This document shows, one piece after another, positions 1 to 5,284 of a stretch of 5,284 nucleotides of DNA (positions within the stretch are counted from its first letter, which is position 1; each line of letters opens with the position of its first letter). The DNA is from Gammaproteobacteria bacterium. GTDB taxonomy: Bacteria; Pseudomonadota; Gammaproteobacteria; Pseudomonadales; UBA7434. Below the pieces are notes generated by a model. It had not been told where the DNA came from. It searched no databases and was given only the letters and a program-made list of their open reading frames with translations. The translations under genes and the position numbers were made by a program. The stretch covers positions 1 through 5,284 of the forward strand of contig JAJRPK010000131.1 in NCBI GenBank assembly GCA_024280785.1. Direction: 5' to 3'.

Positions 1-294
1 ATCAACCCCCATTCGTTGATAGACAGAACGCGGAGCCAAACTCAGTAAAAAATCATTGGGGTCTATTTTCTTAGCGCCCGACACTTTGATAACACCAAAA
101 AAACGTTCGCCAACGGCACTGCTCACCGTCATTTCCCCTAAGCCAATTGCAAGCACGCTAGTGCTTCCTGCCGCTAAAAAAAAAGCGAAGAGTATCGCGT
201 TAAGTCGAACGCTTAATGTTCGGGGAGACAATCGCGCGGTAGTGACCTGATTCATCCAAGCCAATAGGAGAAAGAATAACTTAGCAAATGCCAT
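1..294 (-). CDS. FimV-like exported protein, N-terminal fragment (C-terminus off the left edge)
   Basis: An open minus-strand frame of 98 codons runs off the left edge without a stop. Residues 19-31 are basic, 32-48 form a hydrophobic segment (NAILFAFFLAAGSTSVL), and A49 is a plausible signal peptidase I site, giving a mature start of IGLGE. The following segment, LGEMTVSSAVGE and then PNDFLLSLAP and RMGVD, resembles the start of FimV-family proteins (LGLGEI..SALNQPL, then a conserved Ser-Leu-Ala and Gly-Val-Asp). FimV proteins are inner-membrane or periplasmic scaffolds, often with LysM and TPR regions, that act in type IV pilus assembly and polar localisation; those later domains are out of view. 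The ATG at 294 has an AGAG-type ribosome site a few bases upstream. The in-frame ATG at 255 (residue 14) would give a more normal signal-peptide length but has no such site. It could be a short FimV-domain protein rather than true FimV. The carboxylate module to the right is functionally unrelated. Confidence 0.7.
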   Translation of the reverse strand, partial: MAFAKLFFLLLAWMNQVTTARLSPRTLSVRLNAILFAFFLAAGSTSVLAIGLGEMTVSSAVGERFFGVIKVSGAKKIDPNDFLLSLAPRSVYQRMGVD

Positions 295-751
295 TGGCAG
301 CTCTCTAAATTTAGTCGAAGCGGTTAAGCCTTTATAGCCTTGAACTTATTGCCGAAGTCGCTCGTGTAAATACAGCTTGTTGAGGTCACCGGTTTTGATT
401 AGTGCGTGTTTCTTTGGCTAACCTTCGACTAACACTTATCTGAGACCGTTGACGACCGTAGCTAACCGATGTCAATCATAACGCCAACTCAAGCCCAGCG
501 CCCGATTATATATGGAGTATTGAAAGAATATCCTGCAAGTATTACCAATTGCCGGAACTAAAAAGAAAATATTGCATCGGCACAGCCGCCCGCTCAACTA
601 AGGCGAGAGTGCTCCCCGTAAATCAAGAGCTTATACACGAAACTGATAATGACCCAAAGTGGGTTAGGAAATATGGGACAGCGTATCTTAAACTGTAGAA
701 CCGGCCATAAGACAATAACGCTTAGCAAAAATCGACTACCAAAGACGCTAG
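295..751. other. 457-bp intergenic region without a supported gene
   Basis: This stretch lies between the meaB stop and the start of the FimV-like gene, both on the minus strand. I find no open frame with a ribosome site and recognisable product, and no tRNA or rRNA. It contains a weak minus-strand terminator-like hairpin (560-588), an imperfect dyad TTGAC-N17-GTCAA at 449-475 around a central TAGCTA, and, just upstream of the FimV-like gene, a TATAAA at 331-336 (minus strand) about 37 bases before the ATG, with no matching -35 box. The FimV-like gene's promoter is probably somewhere here, since the distance argues against read-through being its only source of transcription. Confidence 0.6.
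560..588 (-). terminator. weak candidate Rho-independent terminator downstream of meaB
   Basis: On the minus strand a 4-bp GC stem CGGC-TGT-GCCG (588-578) is followed, after seven bases, by the T-rich run TATTTTCTTTTT (571-560). It sits about 160 bases beyond the meaB stop, where the operon transcript should end. The stem is short and the T-run does not abut it, so this is only the best candidate in the spacer; Rho-dependent termination is equally possible. Confidence 0.25.
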
Positions 752-1720
752 CTACAGCGTTGCTATTATTTTCTTTGCTGCCGTAAAAGGCGTGATTGTA
801 CCTTTTAAAACCTGACTTTCGAGCTGGGGCCAAATTTTTTGGGCGTCAGGGTTTTTCATTAGCAATTGCTGCAATAACTCATTAACCAGTTTATCCAACC
901 AATTTCGATTTTGGTTGATTCGCTTTTGCTCGAAACTTCCTGACTCTTTCGCTCGAATTACATAATCCAGAATCATGCCCCAGACTGTATCAATATTATC
1001 ATTATCACGAGCTGAAATCGGTAATACTCTAGGAGTCCAAAAACTGTTTTGTCGTAGCAAATGAAAGGCATTTTCGTAATGCCGCTTAGTCATTTGAGCC
1101 TGATCGACAGCATCCCCATCTGCCTTATTAACCAATAGCGCGTCGGCAAGCTCCAAAATTCCTTTTTTTATCCCCTGCAGTTCATCACCTGCATTTGGCA
1201 GCATTAGTACAGCAAAAAAATCAACCATGCCGGCTACTTCGTATTCGGACTGACCTACACCTACTGTTTCAACTAGAATTATATCGTAGCCAGCAGCTTC
1301 CGCCAACAACATGGCTTCGCGAGTTTTATTTGCCACCCCGCCTAACGAACCTGACGTGGGAGAAGGCCGGATAAAAGCCTTTTGACTTCGCGACAAGCAT
1401 TCCATGCGGGTTTTGTCACCCAGGATACTTCCGCCCGCAAGCGGGGAACTGGGATCTACCGCCAGTACAGCAACTTTCTTTCCCTGAGAAATCAAATAAA
1501 GACCAAAAGCTTCGATGAAGGTAGATTTACCGACTCCGGGGACGCCGCTGATACCAATTCGAATACTCTTGCCAGTATGGGGAAGTAACTCGTCGAGCAA
1601 GGCTTGACCCTGCTCTATATGACCGGGCTTAGCGCTTTCAATTAAAGTAATCGCCTTTGCTAATGCACGACGATTACCTTCCAGTATTTGCTTAGCGGCT
1701 ATACTCAATTTCGGACCCAC
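752..1720 (-). CDS. meaB: MeaB/ArgK-type G3E GTPase, chaperone of methylmalonyl-CoA mutase
   Basis: This 322-residue cytoplasmic GTPase belongs to the MeaB/ArgK (human MMAA) branch of the G3E P-loop family. Known members bind methylmalonyl-CoA mutase, gate adenosylcobalamin loading and protect or exchange inactivated cofactor; the old name ArgK (arginine transport kinase) is misleading. Visible motifs are the Walker A loop GVPGVGKST (59-67), VDPSSP (88-93), the family signature GGSILGDKTRM (96-106), RPSPTSGSLGG (118-128), ETVGVGQSE (151-159, Walker B/switch II region), the guanine-specificity motif NKAD (198-201) and an ISA motif (235-237). A helical N-terminal arm (about 5-45) and a C-terminal dimerisation region (about 265-322) complete a normal length for the family. 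The start is GTG at 1720: an in-frame TGA lies just upstream, and a nearby ATG at 1730 is in another frame. It begins 15 bp after the mutase stop with no clear Shine-Dalgarno site, which suggests translational coupling. Nothing looks broken. Confidence 0.96.
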   Translation of the reverse strand: MGPKLSIAAKQILEGNRRALAKAITLIESAKPGHIEQGQALLDELLPHTGKSIRIGISGVPGVGKSTFIEAFGLYLISQGKKVAVLAVDPSSPLAGGSILGDKTRMECLSRSQKAFIRPSPTSGSLGGVANKTREAMLLAEAAGYDIILVETVGVGQSEYEVAGMVDFFAVLMLPNAGDELQGIKKGILELADALLVNKADGDAVDQAQMTKRHYENAFHLLRQNSFWTPRVLPISARDNDNIDTVWGMILDYVIRAKESGSFEQKRINQNRNWLDKLVNELLQQLLMKNPDAQKIWPQLESQVLKGTITPFTAAKKIIATL

Positions 1721-1735
1721 AAATATTCATCTAGA

Positions 1736-3907
1736 TTAGGCAGCAACTGCTTTATTAATCGCGTCCAACACACCTCTTGCGGCAAGAGGGACCTTGGTTC
1801 CCGGGCCAAAAATACCTTGTACCCCGGCAGCGTATAAATAGTCGTAATCTTGCTTGGGGATAACTCCGCCGGCAACGACGATAATATCGTCAGCTCCTAA
1901 TTTCTTAAGTTCTTCAATAAGCATGGGGACTAGAGTTTTATGCCCTGCCGCTTGTGAAGAAACTCCCACCACATGAACGTCGTTTTCAACGGCTTGTTTG
2001 GCGACTTCTTCAGGGGTAGAAAACAGTGGAGATAGATCGATGTCAAAACCAACATCGGCAAAAGCAGTGGCTATAACTTTAGCTCCACGATCATGACCGT
2101 CCTGACCCATTTTACAAACTAGCATTCTAGGCCGACGTCCGTGCTGGGTCACAAACTCATCGATGTCAGCTGATATCTGCTGCCAATCATCATCGTCCTG
2201 ATAAGCATTGCCGTAGACTCCCGATACGGTTTGGGCTTGAGCGTTAAATCGTCCGAACTCTCGTTCCATTGCGCTAGATACCTCCCCAACTGTGGCGCGT
2301 AGGCGCATAGCATCAATGCTTAACGCTAACAGATTCCCCTCTCCCGATACAGCGCTTTGATAAATGGCTTCGAGCGCGGCTTCGACAGCCGACTCGTCAC
2401 GTGAAGATCTAATACTGGCCAGACGCGCTACCTGCGACTCTCTAACTGCCTGATTATCAATTTCAAGAATTTCAACGTCATCTTCATCTTCATCGGCAAG
2501 GATATATTTATTGACACCGACAATAACATCTTCACCCTTATCTATTTTAGCTTGCTTTCTAGCAGCCGCTTCTTCAATCCTCAGTTTAGGCATGCCGGTT
2601 TCAATGGCCTTGGCCATACCACCTTTAGCCTCTACTTCTTCAATCAAGATCCAGGCTCTATCCGCAATATCCTGAGTCAGTGACTCCATCATGTAAGAGC
2701 CACCCCATGGGTCTACAACATTGGTAATGCCGGTTTCTTCTTGAATAATCAACTGAGTATTGCGAGCTATACGCGATGAAAACTGCGTTGGCAGCGCGAT
2801 AGCCTCGTCTAATGCGTTAGTATGTAATGATTGGGTTCCACCAAACACTGCTGCCATCGCCTCAATCGTTGTGCGGACAACATTATTATACGGATCCTGC
2901 TCGGTTAACGACCACCCGGAAGTCTGGCTGTGTGTCCGCAACATCTTTGACCGAGGGTTCTTCGGTTTAAATTCGCTAACTATTTTTGACCACAATAATC
3001 GCGCCGCTCTTAGCTTGGCAATTTCCATATAGAAATTCATGCCAATGCCCCAGAAAAAAGACAACCGACCGGCAAATGCATCGATATCTAACCCCGCCGC
3101 AATAGCTGTTCGGATATATTCCTTACCATCCGCTAAGGTGTAAGCAAGCTCTAGCGCCGCATCAGCCCCAGCTTCTTGAATGTGATAACCAGATATCGAA
3201 ATGGTATTGTACTTTGGCATATTTGTAGACGCGTAAGCAACAATGTCACCAATAATGCGCATCGATGGGCCCGGCGGATAAATATAAGTATTGCGGACCA
3301 TAAACTCTTTAAGAACGTCGTTCTGAATAGTTCCTGACAATCCATCTTGCGCGACCCCCTGCTCTTCAGCAGCGACTATATAACCCGCCAAAACGGGCAG
3401 TACTGCGCCGTTCATTGTCATTGATACCGACACTTTATTTAGTGGGATTCCGTTAAATAAAATCTTCATATCTTCGACTGAATCTATCGCAACACCCGCC
3501 TTACCCACATCTCCGCTCACTCGAGGATGGTCAGAGTCGTAACCCCGGTGGGTGGCCAAATCAAATGCGACCGAAACACCTTGTCCACCCGCAGCAAGCG
3601 CCTGACGATAAAAGGCATTGGATTCTTCGGCCGTTGAGAACCCTGCGTACTGCCGGATAGTCCATGGCCTACCCGCATACATAGTCGGCTGTGGGCCGCG
3701 AATAAACGGTTCGAAACCTGGCATCGTGTCAGCAAAGGCTAAACCTTTAGTGTCTTCTGCCGTGTATAAAGGCTTTAAATCGATACCTTCGGGCGTGGCG
3801 GTAACTAAGTCATCAAGTGTTTTTTTAGTTCGGGTCAACTGCTTGTTAGCCTGCTCCCGCCACTGTTCAACCGTTATATCGGCCGGTTGATATTTTGACT
3901 CTGACAT
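1736..3907 (-). CDS. scpA: Methylmalonyl-CoA mutase, full-length single-chain type
   Basis: This 723-residue adenosylcobalamin enzyme interconverts (R)-methylmalonyl-CoA and succinyl-CoA in the cytoplasm, the last step of propionyl-CoA breakdown. The substrate-binding TIM barrel covers about 45-410 and the cobalamin-binding Rossmann-like domain about 590-723, joined by a linker with an acidic patch (ADEDEDD, 471-477). By similarity to the Propionibacterium enzyme, active-site residues are present: Y87 in QYAGFS, R205 in VRNTY, and Y241/H242 in SGYHIQEAG. The B12 signature DxHxxG is D603-G604-H605-D606-R607-G608 in KMGQDGHDRGAK, with H605 as lower axial ligand and K599 and D603 as partners; VGVSSQAAGH (647-656) and VVAGGVIP (677-684) line the nucleotide tail. 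Length and completeness match the homodimeric ScpA/Sbm type, with no separate small subunit. The ATG at 3907 is supported by a GGGG ribosome site six bases upstream. meaB follows after 15 bp. Isobutyryl-CoA and ethylmalonyl-CoA mutases are relatives, but the single-chain form with both domains plus the MeaB neighbour favours methylmalonyl-CoA. Confidence 0.97.
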   Translation of the reverse strand: MSESKYQPADITVEQWREQANKQLTRTKKTLDDLVTATPEGIDLKPLYTAEDTKGLAFADTMPGFEPFIRGPQPTMYAGRPWTIRQYAGFSTAEESNAFYRQALAAGGQGVSVAFDLATHRGYDSDHPRVSGDVGKAGVAIDSVEDMKILFNGIPLNKVSVSMTMNGAVLPVLAGYIVAAEEQGVAQDGLSGTIQNDVLKEFMVRNTYIYPPGPSMRIIGDIVAYASTNMPKYNTISISGYHIQEAGADAALELAYTLADGKEYIRTAIAAGLDIDAFAGRLSFFWGIGMNFYMEIAKLRAARLLWSKIVSEFKPKNPRSKMLRTHSQTSGWSLTEQDPYNNVVRTTIEAMAAVFGGTQSLHTNALDEAIALPTQFSSRIARNTQLIIQEETGITNVVDPWGGSYMMESLTQDIADRAWILIEEVEAKGGMAKAIETGMPKLRIEEAAARKQAKIDKGEDVIVGVNKYILADEDEDDVEILEIDNQAVRESQVARLASIRSSRDESAVEAALEAIYQSAVSGEGNLLALSIDAMRLRATVGEVSSAMEREFGRFNAQAQTVSGVYGNAYQDDDDWQQISADIDEFVTQHGRRPRMLVCKMGQDGHDRGAKVIATAFADVGFDIDLSPLFSTPEEVAKQAVENDVHVVGVSSQAAGHKTLVPMLIEELKKLGADDIIVVAGGVIPKQDYDYLYAAGVQGIFGPGTKVPLAARGVLDAINKAVAA

Positions 3908-3917
3908 TCAATACCCC
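3908..3917 (-). promoter_or_regulatory. Ribosome binding site of the mutase gene
   Basis: GGGG (3917-3914) followed by a six-base spacer TATTGA precedes the ATG. It is a reasonable anti-Shine-Dalgarno match at normal spacing. By contrast, the downstream meaB start has no such site. Confidence 0.6.
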
Positions 3918-3930
3918 AACTGTTATCACT

Positions 3931-3959
3931 AAGGCTTTTTTCTATCAGGATCAAGCCTT
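3931..3959. repeat. Inverted repeat AAGGCTT-N15-AAGCCTT in the mutase leader
   Basis: Perfect 7-bp arms at 3931-3937 and 3953-3959 flank a 15-base loop, 24 bases upstream of the mutase start codon. On the minus strand it is not followed by a T-run, so it is a poor terminator in the direction of the operon. It could be a leader hairpin or an operator; the loop contains the possible -10 box. The function is unknown. Confidence 0.5.
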
Positions 3960-3968
3960 TATTTTCAA
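3941..3968 (-). promoter_or_regulatory. Possible sigma70-type promoter for scpA-meaB
   Basis: On the minus strand TTGAAA (3968-3963, five of six matches to TTGACA) is followed by a 16-bp spacer and GATAGA (3946-3941, three of six matches to TATAAT). It is placed to give a leader of roughly 25 bases. The -10 match is poor in an AT-rich spacer where such hits arise easily, so this is a suggestion only. The 138-bp gap after the carboxylase gene makes a second promoter plausible. Confidence 0.22.
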
Positions 3969-3970
3969 TG

Positions 3971-3996
3971 TTTAACTTCAAGATTTAACTTCAATA
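3971..3996. repeat. Two-copy 13-bp tandem direct repeat upstream of the mutase gene
   Basis: TTTAACTTCAAGA (3971-3983) is followed directly by TTTAACTTCAATA (3984-3996), identical at 12 of 13 positions. On the minus strand it reads as two TTGAAGTTAAA boxes two bases apart. It lies immediately upstream of the possible -35 box, 64-90 bases before the start codon, where a transcription activator would bind. No regulator can be named from the sequence. Confidence 0.7.
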
Positions 3997-4045
3997 TTTT
4001 GCAACTAAAAATCTGACAAATATTCAGCGAATGCCGCTAATTACT

Positions 4046-5284
4046 CTAGCTATTAGTGGCCAAAAAATCATCCGAATAACTTCGTCGGCGGGCTGCGATA
4101 GTCTCGGGCGATTCAACAATTATTTCCTCATCCGGTTTTACGTTGAACAACACCTGCCCCTTAGAAATAATCACACCGTCATTATCCACCAACACTTTTT
4201 CGATCGTACCTGAAAAGGTTGCAAGCACTTTGTTGAACATTTTCATAACTTCAACAATATAAAGTGTATCGCCGGCTTCAAAATGGTCGCCTTCTTTTAA
4301 ATAGGCATCCATCCCCGGAGCTTCTCTTGAGTAGAACATACCACCTGACACCGATAGAATTTCATCGCCTCTAGCTTCGGGTGGTGGCACTAATACTTTT
4401 TGCATATCTTTCTGCAAAGACTCATCCAAGAGCTTCTCTGGTATATCTATCGACAAGTCATCGATAACTCGCAGCTCATAAAAGTCCGTTTTTGCAGCGA
4501 TGTAAGGCAGCACAGCTAAAATGTCCATTGCCGCTTGATAACCACTGTGAGCCGCTTTAATTTCAGCCCATTGAGCGGCTTTGATACCCGATTTAGCCGC
4601 CGCTGAAGATTTAGCTAACAGCTCTTCTAACTTTGAAAAACTCTCCACCGAAAGCCTTTTATCGAGCTCTGCATAAAACTGTAAAGCATCAAATAAAATT
4701 TTAAAATCGTGGTCCCATATAATGTCCTGTGCCGGACGACCATCACGGTATTCCATATTGAGAAAGTGGTATAGACCATCAAGTAATTCGACAGGGTTAC
4801 AATGCCAGGTTACTTTAAAATTGCCTTTTGCTTCTTCAACAGAAAAGTCATCAGCGTGTACACTAAGCCAGCCCGCTAGCGAATGAGGTTGCCCTAACAA
4901 ACTAGCAATAGGTCGAAGCAATAGCGATTTTTTTCGATCAATAACTTGCTCAGTCGATTTAATCCAGTCTTTATCTTGCTTTCTCCCTTCACTCAATTTA
5001 ATTAATGCTTTTTTACGAATCACTTTAAAAACATAAGCTAAATCCAGGTTATCAGCGGCTTGCTTTAGTAGCCCAACAGCCGTGAGATAAGGAACAATAA
5101 ACTTGGTTGTTGGCCGTGCTTGAATATTATTGCCAATAAACCAGTTGGTCAGCCCATAATGAAATTCGAGGTTGGTACACAAGTCTTCGCCAACCAAATC
5201 CGTTCGCCTGATAATTTCGACCAAACGTTCAAAACTATCGAGCCGATCGTCACCATGAGTAAGGATCAATGCGATATTGCTGTC
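4046..5284 (-). CDS. Biotin-dependent acyl-CoA carboxylase subunit (fused biotin carboxylase and biotinyl domain), C-terminal 412 residues
   Basis: The frame is open to the right edge, so the N-terminal part is missing; a TTG at 5269 is internal, not a start. Visible residues 1-67 resemble the end of a biotin carboxylase domain (ILTHGDDRLDSFERLVEIIRRT, then TNLEFHYGL, compare TN.PFH in AccC). Residues about 68-300 match no domain I recognise; part (about 205-265) is Ala/Lys/Glu-rich and looks helical. Residues about 298-384 are a biotinyl domain of AccB type: GGMFYSREAPGMDAYLKEGD corresponds to the GTFYRSPSPDAKAF 'thumb' region of E. coli AccB, and VEVMKMF carries the lysine to be biotinylated (visible residue 348, codon 4243-4241). 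An acidic and arginine-rich tail of about 28 residues follows. The likely role is the ATP-dependent carboxylation of biotin for an acyl-CoA carboxylase. Propionyl-CoA as substrate is inferred only from the adjacent mutase; acetyl-CoA or another acyl-CoA is possible. The carboxyltransferase is not in view. Confidence 0.85.
   Translation of the reverse strand, partial: DSNIALILTHGDDRLDSFERLVEIIRRTDLVGEDLCTNLEFHYGLTNWFIGNNIQARPTTKFIVPYLTAVGLLKQAADNLDLAYVFKVIRKKALIKLSEGRKQDKDWIKSTEQVIDRKKSLLLRPIASLLGQPHSLAGWLSVHADDFSVEEAKGNFKVTWHCNPVELLDGLYHFLNMEYRDGRPAQDIIWDHDFKILFDALQFYAELDKRLSVESFSKLEELLAKSSAAAKSGIKAAQWAEIKAAHSGYQAAMDILAVLPYIAAKTDFYELRVIDDLSIDIPEKLLDESLQKDMQKVLVPPPEARGDEILSVSGGMFYSREAPGMDAYLKEGDHFEAGDTLYIVEVMKMFNKVLATFSGTIEKVLVDNDGVIISKGQVLFNVKPDEEIIVESPETIAARRRSYSDDFLATNS

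Noticed and set aside
56..250. 64-codon plus-strand open frame at the left edge
   Set aside because: It is antisense to the FimV-like reading frame, which has a signal peptide and family motifs; the plus-strand product is low-complexity Lys/Ala/Pro sequence.
470..562. 30-codon plus-strand open frame in the intergenic gap
   Set aside because: There is no ribosome site and no recognisable product; open frames of this length are expected by chance.
594..833. 79-codon minus-strand open frame overlapping the end of meaB
   Set aside because: It overlaps the conserved C-terminus of meaB in another frame, has no recognisable similarity and its composition does not look like a real protein.
2460..2520. 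Acidic patch in the mutase linker (residues 471-484) as a possible insertion
   Set aside because: Linkers at this place in methylmalonyl-CoA mutases vary and are often acidic; overall length is normal and the frame is intact.
4024..4040. Small hairpin TTAGCG-GCATT-CGCTGA just after the carboxylase stop, considered as a terminator
   Set aside because: The six-pair stem includes a G-U pair and is followed by ATATTTGTC rather than a T-run, so it is too weak to call.
3908..4060. Cobalamin riboswitch upstream of the B12-dependent mutase, prompted by a GCCACT string near 4056-4061
   Set aside because: The string is part of the carboxylase coding end, the 138-bp spacer is too short for a typical cobalamin riboswitch of about 200 nt, and no B12-box arrangement is visible.

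Overview
The window holds a compact, minus-strand propionyl-CoA/methylmalonyl-CoA module from what looks like a gammaproteobacterium. That assignment is an inference: the mutase is the single-chain ScpA type followed by a MeaB/ArgK GTPase, as in the E. coli sbm-argK pair, and there is a FimV-like protein, a family typical of gammaproteobacteria. Base composition is moderate, and I see no insertion sequences, integrase, tRNA, CRISPR or other signs of recent transfer.

Layout, in the direction of transcription (right to left). (1) 5284-4046 is the C-terminal 412 residues of a large biotin-dependent carboxylase subunit, cut by the right edge: the tail of the biotin carboxylase domain, a long middle region I do not recognise, and an AccB-like biotinyl domain with its MKM lysine. 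(2) 4045-3908 is a 138-bp AT-rich spacer with a two-copy 13-bp tandem repeat, a 7-bp inverted repeat and a possible promoter. (3) 3907-1736 is a full-length methylmalonyl-CoA mutase with all the catalytic and B12-binding residues I could check. (4) After 15 bp, 1720-752 is MeaB, the mutase's GTPase chaperone, starting with GTG. (5) 751-295 is a 457-bp stretch without a supported gene, holding one weak terminator-like hairpin. (6) 294-1 is the N-terminal part of a FimV-like exported protein, cut by the left edge and probably a separate transcription unit.

Working together, the carboxylase subunit probably helps make methylmalonyl-CoA from propionyl-CoA (inferred from its position; a carboxyltransferase and an epimerase would have to lie elsewhere). 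The mutase then isomerises (R)-methylmalonyl-CoA to succinyl-CoA for the TCA cycle, and MeaB guards its cobalamin cofactor. The pathway itself is well known. The points worth a second look are the unusual build of the carboxylase subunit and the repeats in front of the mutase gene. I found no evidence of an undescribed system.
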